From: Nitrospirales bacterium LBB_01
GTDB lineage: Bacteria; Nitrospirota; Thermodesulfovibrionia; Thermodesulfovibrionales; Magnetobacteriaceae
Direction: 5' to 3'
Length of the DNA: 64,000 bases
Assembly (NCBI GenBank): GCA_004376055.2
Contig: CP049016.1
Location: 868,001 to 932,000 of the forward strand
In this document: positions 51,643-60,242 of the stretch, piece by piece
How the letters are laid out: the number at the start of each line of letters is the position of its first letter
Position numbering within the stretch: the first letter of the stretch is position 1
The notes under the pieces: model-generated
Told to the model about the DNA's origin: nothing
The model's input: the letters and a program-made list of their open reading frames with translations, nothing else
Databases searched by the model: none
Program-made: the position numbers and the translations under genes

Positions 51643-53210
51643 TAATGTTGTATCTCTATGAAATTGCCTTTGTCAATGCTATATATGGCAGACAGTCTAA
51701 ACTGTTTTATCCACGGCTCTGTGACAACGAAATCTTTTCTGTGCCAAAAAAATACGGCAGGACACGCTTCAACTATTTCTTGCTCTATTTCTTTATAAAG
51801 TGTTTCCCGTTTATTATCATCAATAGTTCTTTGTGCCTCCTCTATGAGCGCATCAATACGTTTATCTATAAATCTGGTTCTGTTTCCACCTGCTCCAAAA
51901 TTAGAGGAGTGAAAAAGCGGATACAGAAAATTTTCGCCGTCAGGGTAGTCTGCCCACCAGCCAAGCCAAAACAAATCGCTTTCCCCATTATTGATAGCAG
52001 ACTTATAGGCGCTCCACTCAAGCACCTTTATTTCCACCTCAATACCAGCCTCTATTAAATAAGACATTATGATTTCTGCAATGTCTATGGAGTCCTGAGC
52101 TGTGTTGATGTAAAACTTAAGTTTTTCGGATTTTTTGTAACCAGACTTTTTGACCAGTTGTTTTGCCAACTCTGGGTTGTACGGATAGCGCTCCGGTAAT
52201 TTATATGATTTAAGGGCATCGGGTATGGGACCCGCTGCCAATGCTCCTCGTCCCTGAAAATAAGTTTTTAAAATCTTATCCTTATCTATTGCATAAGCTA
52301 TTGCCTGTCTGAGAACAACATTATTAAGCGGTGGTTTTGAGTTATTTAGCCCTAGATAGTATGTGTTTAAGCCAACAGCCGTTTTTAGATTATCTGAGTA
52401 CTTCTTATCGGTAGTAAAGAGTTTATAGGACGCTGCCGTTACGTCTGTAACATCAAGGTTACCAAGCATAAACTCCGTGATGGTTGTTAAATCCTCGGGG
52501 ATCACTCTGTATCGGATGCCGGCAATTTTTGCAACAGATTCAAAGTATTTTGGAAAGCGTGTTAAAACTAATTCACTGTCAGGCTCCCAACGTAAAAATT
52601 GAAAAGGCCCCGTACCAATTGGCTGGTTAGCAAAACTTTTTTTCAGGCGTTCCACCTCCTTTTGGGGCACAATATAAGCTGGTGTCATAGTGAGGAGTTT
52701 TATAAATGGTGCAAACGGAGTTTTTAGCGTTAGCTCAATAGTAAGGTTATCTATCACCTTAATGCCGTTAAGTGTTGATGATTTGCCAGAAAGAAACTCT
52801 TCGGCTCCCAAAAGGCTCATCACTACCCACGTGTTTGGGGATTTTGTCTCTGTCATAAGGAGGCGTTTCAGGGAGTATTCAACATCATTTGCGGTAAGGA
52901 GCGCTCCGTTATGAAACGTTACGTTGTCTCTGAGATAAAATGTATATTTTAACCCGTCAGGGCTTACCTTCCAGCTTTTGGCAATATCGGGAATGACGTC
53001 AAGATTTTCGTTTAGTTTAACGAGGCCGTTGAACATTTTTGCGCATATACTGCCCCCTGCAACGTCAACAACATAAGCCGGGTCAAGAGTGGTGGGGTTA
53101 GCGTTTATACGCAGATGAAGATATCCGTCAGAGGCGGCAGGCTTGCCGCAAGAGGACACACACACAGTAAGAATCAGCAATAGCGGCAGAAGCAGGGCAG
53201 GTTGTTTCAT
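51633..53210 (-). CDS. Peptide-type ABC transporter substrate-binding lipoprotein (family 5)
   Basis: The 525-residue product starts with a lipoprotein signal (LILTVCVSSC, lipobox Cys about 21). The body is a family 5 extracellular solute-binding protein of the DppA/OppA type: TLDPAYVVDVAGGSI, SWKVSPDGLKYTFYLRDNVTFHNG, PIGTGPFQFLRWEPDSELVL, LRQAIAYAIDKDKIL and WADYPDGENFLYPLF. No permease genes are adjacent. It follows pepF by 11 bp, so peptide uptake coupled to intracellular cleavage is plausible. The last codons and stop come from a repeat element. Confidence 0.92.
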   Translation of the reverse strand: MKQPALLLPLLLILTVCVSSCGKPAASDGYLHLRINANPTTLDPAYVVDVAGGSICAKMFNGLVKLNENLDVIPDIAKSWKVSPDGLKYTFYLRDNVTFHNGALLTANDVEYSLKRLLMTETKSPNTWVVMSLLGAEEFLSGKSSTLNGIKVIDNLTIELTLKTPFAPFIKLLTMTPAYIVPQKEVERLKKSFANQPIGTGPFQFLRWEPDSELVLTRFPKYFESVAKIAGIRYRVIPEDLTTITEFMLGNLDVTDVTAASYKLFTTDKKYSDNLKTAVGLNTYYLGLNNSKPPLNNVVLRQAIAYAIDKDKILKTYFQGRGALAAGPIPDALKSYKLPERYPYNPELAKQLVKKSGYKKSEKLKFYINTAQDSIDIAEIIMSYLIEAGIEVEIKVLEWSAYKSAINNGESDLFWLGWWADYPDGENFLYPLFHSSNFGAGGNRTRFIDKRIDALIEEAQRTIDDNKRETLYKEIEQEIVEACPAVFFWHRKDFVVTEPWIKQFRLSAIYSIDKGNFIEIQHYTE

Positions 53211-53221
53211 GTTTTATTTGA

Positions 53222-54979
53222 TTACCCCAAAGCCTTGTCAATCATTTCCTTAATAAAGTCAAAACCGCCGTGCCAAAACTGCGCATCTCTCATGTCTATT
53301 GAAACCTCTTTCAGTATCACATCCGGCGATGCTGACCCCCCGTGTGAGAGGATTTTTATAATTTTGGGAATGAAGTTTTTACCCTCCTCCTTATATCTCT
53401 TATAGAGCGATAGAGACAGCAGCTCTCCAAAACTATAAGCATAACAGTAAAACGGTGTGTGGTAGATATGCGGAATGGTTATCCATTCAATCTGAAAATC
53501 ATCCGAGACGTCAACCGAATCACCAAACTGCTCTCTGAGAAGCTCCATATAGATGCGGTTAAGCTCATTAACCGGAGCGTTCTCTTCAATCATTGTGTGA
53601 GCGGTTTTTTCAAAGAGCACAAAGAAAGCCTGTCTAAGAACCGTTGCATACATGTCGTCAATGGCAGAGCTTAAGATTAAACGGCGTGCATCAGCGTCTT
53701 TTTCCTCTTCAAGCAATCGTTCGGTAAGGAGCATTTCGGAAAACACGGAGGCGGTCTCAGCAAGTGGAAGCGGAGCATGAAAGGTCAGCACAGAGTGGTT
53801 TTGCGCCAATAGCGAATGAACGGCGTGTCCAAGCTCGTGCGCTAATGTTGCTACCTGACGCGGCTCACCGGTGTAGTTAACCAGCACCCACGGCGTCAGC
53901 TTTGGATGCACTCCGTAGCAAAACGCCCCACCGCGCTTACCAGTGCGGTCATCCGCGTCAATGTGTTTTTTATCAAAGACCTCAGCAGCCAATTTGCCAA
54001 ATTCCGGACTAAACTCAGTGAAACTCTCCAGCACCATTGAAACTGCATCTGGATAATCAATTTTTTTCTTAGTCTCAGCCTTTATAGGAGCATAGAGGTC
54101 AAACCGCCGAAGTTTGGGCAGATTAAGCCACTTTGCTTTAAGTTTGAAATAATCGTGAAATACATAAGAATCCTCTTTGCATACCGAAAGGAGGGTATCT
54201 ACGACATCGTCCGGTATATCGTTTGACTTATTGCGGACATTTATTGGGCTTTTAAATTTCCTTAATTCAATTTGCTCCTTTGCCCAATCTCTTACACGGT
54301 ATGCGTACATCTGAGAAAGCACAGCAGTGTCGTTACCAAACACACGGAAAAGCTCCTTGTAGGCGCTTTCTCTTACATCTGGGCGAATATCCCTGACATA
54401 AACCATCAGCCCGTCGCGGGTGTTATGCGTTGTCTTACCATCAACATCCATCACAAAATCGTACTTACTTGTCAGCATATCGTATATTGTTAGCAGGGCG
54501 CCTGAGCCGTTTGCGTCCTTTATGTTAATGATTTTTTCTTCTGGTTCACTTAAGATATGCTCTTTGAACTGCCTTAGCCTCTCAAGATAATATTTCAGAT
54601 TACCGGCATAAGATAGAAGCCGCTCCGATTCCTCATCTGTAAGTGATTTCCACCACAAACTGAAAAACAGAATCCGGTTTTGCATATCCATAAGGAAATT
54701 CTCAACATTTCCCATAACAGCAAGAGCCGCCGCATCCTGCGTATCTTCTGAGAATCTGAGAACGCTGTAAGCGGTTATTTTTCCGGCAAGTGCTGAAAGA
54801 GTCTCTGTTAATGTGAGGATTTCACAGAAAGCACCGCCATCCATATCGGCTGTAAGTGTATTCCTTTTTGACTCAATTTGATTCACACAGCCCTCTATTT
54901 CTATAAACACCTTTTGAATATCGCTATCGGAGGGTAAAAGCTCACTCAAATCCCACCGGCTCTTTTGATACGTCTGCAC
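53222..54979 (-). CDS. pepF: M3-family oligoendopeptidase F
   Basis: This cytoplasmic zinc metallopeptidase of 585 residues degrades oligopeptides. The zinc motif is TLAHELGHAVHSLLA (near residue 380), followed by a downstream Glu in ASVFSEMLLTERLLEE. An N-terminal helical domain with SRWDLSELLPSD and a C-terminal IPHIYHTPFYCYAYSFGELL region are typical. The neighbouring family 5 binding protein suggests the two share a peptide-use role. Confidence 0.95.
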   Translation of the reverse strand: MQTYQKSRWDLSELLPSDSDIQKVFIEIEGCVNQIESKRNTLTADMDGGAFCEILTLTETLSALAGKITAYSVLRFSEDTQDAAALAVMGNVENFLMDMQNRILFFSLWWKSLTDEESERLLSYAGNLKYYLERLRQFKEHILSEPEEKIINIKDANGSGALLTIYDMLTSKYDFVMDVDGKTTHNTRDGLMVYVRDIRPDVRESAYKELFRVFGNDTAVLSQMYAYRVRDWAKEQIELRKFKSPINVRNKSNDIPDDVVDTLLSVCKEDSYVFHDYFKLKAKWLNLPKLRRFDLYAPIKAETKKKIDYPDAVSMVLESFTEFSPEFGKLAAEVFDKKHIDADDRTGKRGGAFCYGVHPKLTPWVLVNYTGEPRQVATLAHELGHAVHSLLAQNHSVLTFHAPLPLAETASVFSEMLLTERLLEEEKDADARRLILSSAIDDMYATVLRQAFFVLFEKTAHTMIEENAPVNELNRIYMELLREQFGDSVDVSDDFQIEWITIPHIYHTPFYCYAYSFGELLSLSLYKRYKEEGKNFIPKIIKILSHGGSASPDVILKEVSIDMRDAQFWHGGFDFIKEMIDKALG

Positions 54980-55035
54980 TGTCTGATACCTCCACAGTAG
55001 TTAATTTTGCACTGCTTGTATTATATAACTTTCAA

Positions 55036-55152
55036 CATTTTAATACGAGGTGATGTAAGTTACTGCACGGTTAGAAGCGATATTGTAGAATGTTTTGTAC
55101 ATTCCATCTAAACCTTCCTCTCAGGCCCTGACGTGGTTAGGGCCTTTTTTTT
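55036..55152 (+). ncRNA. Candidate small RNA with its own terminator
   Basis: Between the divergent pepF and exonuclease-like genes, a possible promoter (TTAATT at 55001-55006, 17-bp spacer, TATAAC at 55024-55029) is followed by about 115 bp with no open frame. A small hairpin (GAATG-TTTTGTA-CATTC, 55089-55105) comes next, and the region ends in a textbook terminator. No plus-strand gene exists upstream for that terminator to serve, which is why a small RNA is proposed. Confidence 0.5.
55124..55152 (+). terminator. Rho-independent terminator
   Basis: GGCCCT and AGGGCC stems (55124-55129 and 55139-55144) enclose a 9-nt loop and are followed at once by eight T residues (55145-55152). Confidence 0.85.
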
Positions 55153-55223
55153 GCCGTTATATTGAACACCTAAAATATTTATAAATTAAACGGTTATAAA
55201 GACTACACGTTCTAAACGCAATC

Positions 55224-55232
55224 TGGTATAAT
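55224..55232 (+). promoter_or_regulatory. Extended -10 promoter placed for a leaderless transcript
   Basis: TGGTATAAT (TG at 55224-55225, TATAAT at 55227-55232) lies 9 bp before the ATG at 55242. A transcript starting 7 or 8 bases after the -10 would begin within a few nucleotides of the start codon. There is no ribosome binding site and no good -35. Confidence 0.65.
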
Positions 55233-55241
55233 ACAATTGGT

Positions 55242-56027
55242 ATGATAGAGAATAGTTTTTCTATTTTGGACGGCATAGGGCAAAAGGGTGAGAAGCGTTT
55301 ATGGAGCCGCGGAATATATACGTGGCAGGATTTTATAAATGAGCGTAGTATCCCGTTTCTAAACGACAGACACAAGGGTGCTCTTGACGGTAAACTGGAG
55401 CGCTTCACAAAAAGTCTGAGAGACGGCGATCAGGAGGAGTTTAACAAATCACTCAACCGAAAAGAACACTGGAGACTGTTTGAGCGTTTTAAGGATAATG
55501 CGGTTTATCTCGATATAGAGACAAACGGTCTGCCCTCTAAGGGTGGAGGATACGTTACCATGGTTGGCCTCTATGACGGTTTTGAGTATAATTGTCTGAT
55601 TAGAGGAAATAACCTAAATCGCCAAAATCTCATGAATGCCCTAAAACCCTTCAAGATGTTAATAACCTTTTATGGCGCTGTTTTTGACATTCCATTTTTA
55701 GTTAACAACTTTGCGTTAGAGCTTGATATGCTTCATTTTGACGTCTGTCTGGAGGGTAAACGGGTGGGATTTAACGGGGGATTGAAAAAAATCGAGAGTG
55801 TGATGGGAATACTCAGAGACGACGATGTGGTGGGAATGGATGGGTATGCTGCAGTGAGGCTTTGGCAGATGTATAAGCGCGGCGATAATGACTCTCTTTC
55901 TACACTGATAAAATATAACAGAGAGGATACGGTTAACCTTCTTACAATCAGCAAGCATGTCTATAATGAACTTAAGCGTTCAACCGGCATATATGATTAC
56001 ATAACTGAGAGCGCTGCCGGTGGATAG
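55242..56027 (+). CDS. RNase H-like DEDD-family exonuclease (YprB-type)
   Basis: The 261-residue product has a small N-terminal helical segment (SILDGIGQKGEKRLW, resembling a helix-hairpin-helix). A ribonuclease H-like domain follows, with AVYLDIETNGLP (first acidic pair), ITFYGAVFDIPFL (second Asp) and YNREDTVNLLTI (final Asp). The DEDD-type metal-binding residues are all present, so nuclease activity is likely. It overlaps xerD by 8 bp, linking it to DNA processing, and probably has a leaderless mRNA. Confidence 0.88.
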   Translation: MIENSFSILDGIGQKGEKRLWSRGIYTWQDFINERSIPFLNDRHKGALDGKLERFTKSLRDGDQEEFNKSLNRKEHWRLFERFKDNAVYLDIETNGLPSKGGGYVTMVGLYDGFEYNCLIRGNNLNRQNLMNALKPFKMLITFYGAVFDIPFLVNNFALELDMLHFDVCLEGKRVGFNGGLKKIESVMGILRDDDVVGMDGYAAVRLWQMYKRGDNDSLSTLIKYNREDTVNLLTISKHVYNELKRSTGIYDYITESAAGG

Positions 56028-56916
56028 GTTATCAGATAAAAAGCGAAATATCTTAAAGGAGTTTTTGCTCTACTTAACAGTGGAAAGAGGGGCTGCGCTG
56101 AACACTGTGAATTCTTATGAACTTGACATCGTGCAGTTTCAGTCGTATCTGTCCGGAAACAACGAAACCCTTGAGACATTTACAAGAGAGGATATCGTCG
56201 GGTTTATTGAGAGATCCAAAGACAACCAATACTCAATGACTTCAATATGCAGGTTTATATCGTCTATCAGAACTTTTTGTAAGTTTCTGGTTATTGAAAG
56301 AGTCAGAGAGGATGATCCGGCTGAGACCATACGGCTTCCCAAGAAGTGGGAGTCAATTCCAAAGGCGTTAAGTTTTGACGATGTGTTGTCGCTTCTTAGC
56401 GCAAAGGTTTCAGGCAGGATGGTTGTAAGGGACAGGGCGATGCTTGAGCTTTTGTACTCATCAGGGCTTAGGGTGACTGAGCTTATGGGGGTAGAGGTGG
56501 ACAGGGTGAATTTTCAGGCCGGGTTTTTAACCATAACCGGAAAAGGCTCAAAAGACCGTATTGTGCCCATGAATGTGCGTGCTCTGGAGAGCATTAAGGT
56601 ATATATGGCAGGATTAAGGCAAGACTTACTAAAGGGAAAGACGTCTCCGTATCTTTTTTTGAATTATAAGGGAGAGCTTATGACACGGCAGAGGTTTTGG
56701 CAAACGCTTAAAAACTACGGTAAAGCCGCAGGAGTTGAGCTTTCCCCGCATACATTAAGACACTGCTTTGCAACACATTTGCTTGATGGCGGGGCGGACT
56801 TGCGCTCCGTTCAGAAAATGCTTGGGCACTCAGATATTTCCACAACTCAGATATATACAAAAATAACCACAGACAGAATTAAGACAGAATATAAAAAATA
56901 CCATCCAAGGGCGTAA
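56020..56916 (+). CDS. xerD: Tyrosine recombinase XerC/XerD
   Basis: This 298-residue site-specific recombinase resolves chromosome dimers at dif. The N-terminal SAM-like domain has TVERGAALNTVNSYELDI. The catalytic residues are Arg151 (SGLRVTE), Lys175 (GKGSKDR), His244/Arg247 (SPHTLRHCF), His270 (LGHSD) and Tyr279 (TQIYTKI). The start is a GTG overlapping the upstream gene. With no integrase-type flanks or attachment sites seen, a housekeeping Xer role is likelier than a mobile element. Confidence 0.93.
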   Translation: MDRLSDKKRNILKEFLLYLTVERGAALNTVNSYELDIVQFQSYLSGNNETLETFTREDIVGFIERSKDNQYSMTSICRFISSIRTFCKFLVIERVREDDPAETIRLPKKWESIPKALSFDDVLSLLSAKVSGRMVVRDRAMLELLYSSGLRVTELMGVEVDRVNFQAGFLTITGKGSKDRIVPMNVRALESIKVYMAGLRQDLLKGKTSPYLFLNYKGELMTRQRFWQTLKNYGKAAGVELSPHTLRHCFATHLLDGGADLRSVQKMLGHSDISTTQIYTKITTDRIKTEYKKYHPRA

Positions 56917-56928
56917 TCGGAGAGTTCT

Positions 56929-57687
56929 ATGGCATTAATACTCGTAACTAATGATGACGGAGTGTATTCAGAGGGGATTTTAAGTCTCCACAGAGCGCTG
57001 AGTGAGATAGCTGAGGCTGTGATAATAGCGCCTGACAGAGAGCAGAGCGCCACGAGCCATTCACTTACTATGCACAGACCACTTAAGGTAACAGAAATTA
57101 AAAAGAACATCTTTGCCGTAAATGGAACTCCTACTGATTGCGTAGCGCTGGGAATCGGGAAGGTGCTTGGCAGAAAGCCGGATTTGATAGCCTCTGGGAT
57201 TAATAAAGGCGGTAACCTTGGGGATGACATCACATACTCAGGCACGGTTTCTGCGGCATTTGAGGGTACAATTTTAGGGGTACCATCGTTTGCCATATCA
57301 ATGGTCGGTGAAAAGGATTACCACTTTTCCGTGGCAGCGGAGTTTGCCGTTAAGTTAGCTAAAATAATACTTGACAAGGGTCTTCCGAAGGATACGCTGA
57401 TTAATGTAAACGTACCCAATGTGACTAAGGATGAGGTAAAGGGACTGAAATTTACAAAACAAGGTAAACGCGTGTATATAGGTTCAATAAAAGAGACATT
57501 TGACCCGTGGGGCAGGCTTCACTATTGGATAGGCGGGGGTACGCCTTCATGGGCAGACGATGAAAACACGGACTATCTTGCCGTGGAATCAAAGTACATT
57601 TCGGTGACGCCGCTTCATCTGGATTTAACAAACTATGACGCTCTCAGCTGTATCAAAGACGATTGGGCGCATTCACTTAAGGACTGA
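56929..57687 (+). CDS. surE: 5'-nucleotidase SurE
   Basis: This 252-residue metal-dependent survival-protein phosphatase has ILVTNDDGVYSEGI (metal-binding Asp pair), APDREQSATSHSLT, VNGTPTDCVALG and SGINKGGNLGDDITYSGTV in the standard order. It lies 12 bp after xerD and just before pcm; surE-pcm is a widely conserved pair linked to stationary-phase survival. Confidence 0.96.
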   Translation: MALILVTNDDGVYSEGILSLHRALSEIAEAVIIAPDREQSATSHSLTMHRPLKVTEIKKNIFAVNGTPTDCVALGIGKVLGRKPDLIASGINKGGNLGDDITYSGTVSAAFEGTILGVPSFAISMVGEKDYHFSVAAEFAVKLAKIILDKGLPKDTLINVNVPNVTKDEVKGLKFTKQGKRVYIGSIKETFDPWGRLHYWIGGGTPSWADDENTDYLAVESKYISVTPLHLDLTNYDALSCIKDDWAHSLKD

Positions 57688-57691
57688 ACAG

Positions 57692-58339
57692 TTGGAACTG
57701 TATGTAAAAGAGCGAGAGCGTATGCTTAAGGAGCAGCTGGTAGGGCGCGGCATTACAGATAAAAGAGTCCTTGATGCAATGCTGAAAGTTCCTCGTCATA
57801 ATTATGTTACAGAGGAAAACTTGGTTCGCGCCTATGGCGATATGGCACTGGAGATAGACTGTGGTCAGACGATTTCGCAGCCCTACATGGTGGCAGTTAT
57901 GACAGAGCTTCTTGAGTTAAAGGAAACCGACAGGGTACTTGAGATAGGTACAGGCTCTGGGTATCAGGCAGCGGTTCTATCTGAGCTTGCAAAAGAGGTG
58001 TACACTATAGAGAGGATAGAGCAGCTTGCAAAGGGTGCTATGGAAAAATTTGAATTAGCAGGAAAAACTAATATTTTCGTTAAAGTATCGGATGGTACGC
58101 TTGGGCTCCCTGATTGTGCGCCGTACGACAAGATAATAATAACAGCGGCAGCGCCCTCGGTGCCTCCTCCACTGATAGATCAGCTCTCATCAGATGGCGG
58201 TATATTGGTAGCGCCAGTTGGGAGCCGGCATACCCACAGGATTATCAAGCTCAGAAAAGTTGGTGATAAAATTGAAGAAACCCGGCATGTGCAATGTGTG
58301 TTTGTTCCCTTAATTGGGGCGTTTGGGTTAGATAGATAA
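57692..58339 (+). CDS. pcm: Protein-L-isoaspartate O-methyltransferase
   Basis: Pcm repairs isoaspartyl residues using S-adenosylmethionine. The signature includes RHNYVTEENLVRAYGDMALEI, DCGQTISQPYMVAVM, VLEIGTGSGYQAAVL (SAM site) and APYDKIIITAAAPSVPPPLI. The frame is open to 57635, inside surE. The TTG at 57692, just after the surE stop, with AAGGA nine bases upstream, is a better start. An ATG at 57722 is also possible and would still give a complete domain. Confidence 0.93.
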   Translation: MELYVKERERMLKEQLVGRGITDKRVLDAMLKVPRHNYVTEENLVRAYGDMALEIDCGQTISQPYMVAVMTELLELKETDRVLEIGTGSGYQAAVLSELAKEVYTIERIEQLAKGAMEKFELAGKTNIFVKVSDGTLGLPDCAPYDKIIITAAAPSVPPPLIDQLSSDGGILVAPVGSRHTHRIIKLRKVGDKIEETRHVQCVFVPLIGAFGLDR

Positions 58340-58366
58340 GAGTGTGACAGATGGAGGAGGGGGTAG

Positions 58367-59374
58367 ATGAAAAAAGCCTGTTTTTATGAAACGCTGCCAA
58401 ATGATAACGTTAAATGCAGCCTCTGTGCTCACAGATGCACGATTGCTATTGGAAAACGTGGACTATGCGGAGTAAGAGAAAATCAGGACGGCGTATTGAT
58501 GAGCCTTGTGTATGGCTCAGTTTGTTCAACGCAAGTTGACCCCATAGAGAAAAAACCGCTCTTTCATTTTAAACCCGCCTCACGCACATTTTCAATCGCA
58601 ACCGTAGGGTGTAATTTCAAATGTCTGCACTGTCAAAATAGTTCAATCTCACAGTATCCAAGAGAGCACGATGGCGCTGTGACGGGCTATCCGGTAGCGG
58701 CAGAGTCAATAGTGGCGGCAGCAATAGCTGAAAGATGCGAGAGTATTTCATATACCTACACGGAGCCTACAATCTTTTATGAGTTTGCGCTTGATTGCGC
58801 CGTTTTAGCGGCTGAGAAGGGATTAAAAAATATCTTTGTAAGCAACGGGTTTATGACTCCGGAAAGTGCTGAGGTAATAATCCCCTACCTTCACGGCAAC
58901 AATATAGATTTAAAGGGAGACGACGGGTTTTATAAGGAAATCTGCGGGGGGAATGTTGAACCCGTAAAGGACACAATACGATTAATGAAAGAGGGCGGGG
59001 TGTGGGTAGAAGTTACAACGCTTGTGATTCCCGGGCTTAACGACAGCGAGCAGGTGCTTAGGGGTATTGCAGAATTTATTGCTTCAGTAGATGCTTCAAT
59101 CCCTTGGCATGTGAGCCGATTTTATGGCACCTATAAGATGACAGACAGACCGGGCACTCCGGTTGAGACACTGAAAAGAGCATGTGAAATAGGATATGAA
59201 AGCGGGCTTAAATTTGTTTATCAAGGAAACGTTCCCGGCTTAGGAGGAGAAAACACAAGCTGCCCAACTTGTAAAAAACTCCTAATTAAAAGAGACAGAT
59301 TTACCGTTATCTCAAACGCCGTAAAAAATGGCAACTGCCCCTCTTGCGGCAGCGCTGTTGCAGGGGTGTGGTAG
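58367..59374 (+). CDS. amrS: AmmeMemoRadiSam system radical SAM enzyme
   Basis: The 335 residues have an N-terminal Cys cluster (CSLCAHRCTIAIGKRGLCG), then a radical SAM core with GCNFKCLHCQN (Cys-x3-Cys-x2-Cys). YTEPTIFYEFALD and NIDLKGDD follow, and a C-terminal four-Cys zinc-like site closes the protein (CPTCKK...CPSCG). This is the layout of the AmrS/PflA-like proteins associated with AMMECR1 and Memo. The other two partners are not in the window. The substrate of the system is not established. The start has GGAGGAGGGG upstream. Confidence 0.9.
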   Translation: MKKACFYETLPNDNVKCSLCAHRCTIAIGKRGLCGVRENQDGVLMSLVYGSVCSTQVDPIEKKPLFHFKPASRTFSIATVGCNFKCLHCQNSSISQYPREHDGAVTGYPVAAESIVAAAIAERCESISYTYTEPTIFYEFALDCAVLAAEKGLKNIFVSNGFMTPESAEVIIPYLHGNNIDLKGDDGFYKEICGGNVEPVKDTIRLMKEGGVWVEVTTLVIPGLNDSEQVLRGIAEFIASVDASIPWHVSRFYGTYKMTDRPGTPVETLKRACEIGYESGLKFVYQGNVPGLGGENTSCPTCKKLLIKRDRFTVISNAVKNGNCPSCGSAVAGVW

Positions 59375-59384
59375 AGCTGTTACT

Positions 59385-59705
59385 ATGATCATTAATGATG
59401 AAACTCTAAATGAAATTATCCAAAGGATTGCTTCTTTTTGCAGTCCTGAAAAGATCATCCTGTTTGGCTCATATGCTTATGGAGCGCAGACTTCAGAGAG
59501 CGATTTGGATATCATGGTCATAATGGAGACACTTTCCCCGCCACATAAAAGGGCTGTATCTTTAAGAAAGCTCCTGAGGGATATATCCGTGCCAAAAGAC
59601 ATTATTGTAAAAACTCCTGATGAGTTTAAGAGGTATAAGGATGTGATAGGCACAATTGTTTATCCAGCTGCCCATTACGGACGGATAGTATATGAGCGAA
59701 AGTGA
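59385..59705 (+). CDS. MNT-domain nucleotidyltransferase (antitoxin of a HEPN/MNT module)
   Basis: This minimal nucleotidyltransferase of about 106 residues has ILFGSYAYGAQTSESDLDI, the Gly-Ser-x10-Asp-x-Asp signature. In HEPN/MNT modules this partner AMPylates and silences the HEPN toxin. The frame is open to 59328 within amrS, but the ATG at 59385 (MIINDETL) starts the domain. It overlaps the HEPN gene by 14 bp. Confidence 0.9.
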   Translation: MIINDETLNEIIQRIASFCSPEKIILFGSYAYGAQTSESDLDIMVIMETLSPPHKRAVSLRKLLRDISVPKDIIVKTPDEFKRYKDVIGTIVYPAAHYGRIVYERK

Positions 59706-60102
59706 TAGGATTGTTATTGCAAAAAGTTGGTTTCTCAAAGCAGAAAATGATATTATTAATGCCGAGCACACTATGACGATGTCCAATCCTCCATGTGACA
59801 CTGTCTGCTTTCATGCAGAGCAGTGCGCTGAAAAATATCTCAAGGGATTTCTCACATATCATCAGATAGAATTCCCAAAGACACATTCAATAGAGACTCT
59901 GGTTAGATTGTGCAAACAGGCTGCTCCTGCTATAGAGATAGAGCTTGGAGACATAGTAGAGATACTCACAAGTTACGGGGTTGCGGTGCGTTATCCTGAT
60001 GGTGTCTATTATGATATCCCCAAAGAAGATGCCATAGAGGCAATAGAACTTGCAAAAAAGGTAAAAGCCTGTATTTTGAAACAGCTTGAAGGGAATATGT
60101 AA
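59692..60102 (+). CDS. HEPN-domain protein (toxin of a HEPN/MNT module)
   Basis: The 136-residue helical product has KAENDIINAEHTM, FHAEQCAEKYLKGFLTYH, FPKTHSIETLV and VAVRYPDG, the usual pattern of PF05168 HEPN proteins. The Arg-x4-6-His ribonuclease motif is not clear, since the RYPDG Arg is not followed by His at the right distance. Nuclease activity is therefore uncertain. It is translationally coupled to the upstream MNT gene. Confidence 0.88.
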   Translation: MSESDRIVIAKSWFLKAENDIINAEHTMTMSNPPCDTVCFHAEQCAEKYLKGFLTYHQIEFPKTHSIETLVRLCKQAAPAIEIELGDIVEILTSYGVAVRYPDGVYYDIPKEDAIEAIELAKKVKACILKQLEGNM

Positions 60103-60170
60103 TTTGGTATAAAGTAGATGTAGCTTATCATATAGAATCATTTTGGATTAAAAAAACCATGGAAAACCAT

Positions 60171-60200
60171 TTGAAAAGTTGCGTCATTTAATGATAAAAT
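60171..60200 (+). promoter_or_regulatory. Sigma-70-type promoter of the gatA-gatB operon
   Basis: TTGAAA (60171-60176) and TAAAAT (60195-60200) are separated by 18 bp, 43 bp upstream of the gatA start. Confidence 0.6.
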
Positions 60201-60242
60201 CACATCTGTGCGAAAATATTAAAATCTGCCGGAGGTAATTTC

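Noticed and set aside
56020-56916. Integrase of a genomic island
   Set aside because: The recombinase matches housekeeping XerD, sits in an operon with surE and pcm, and no attachment-site repeats or cargo were seen nearby.
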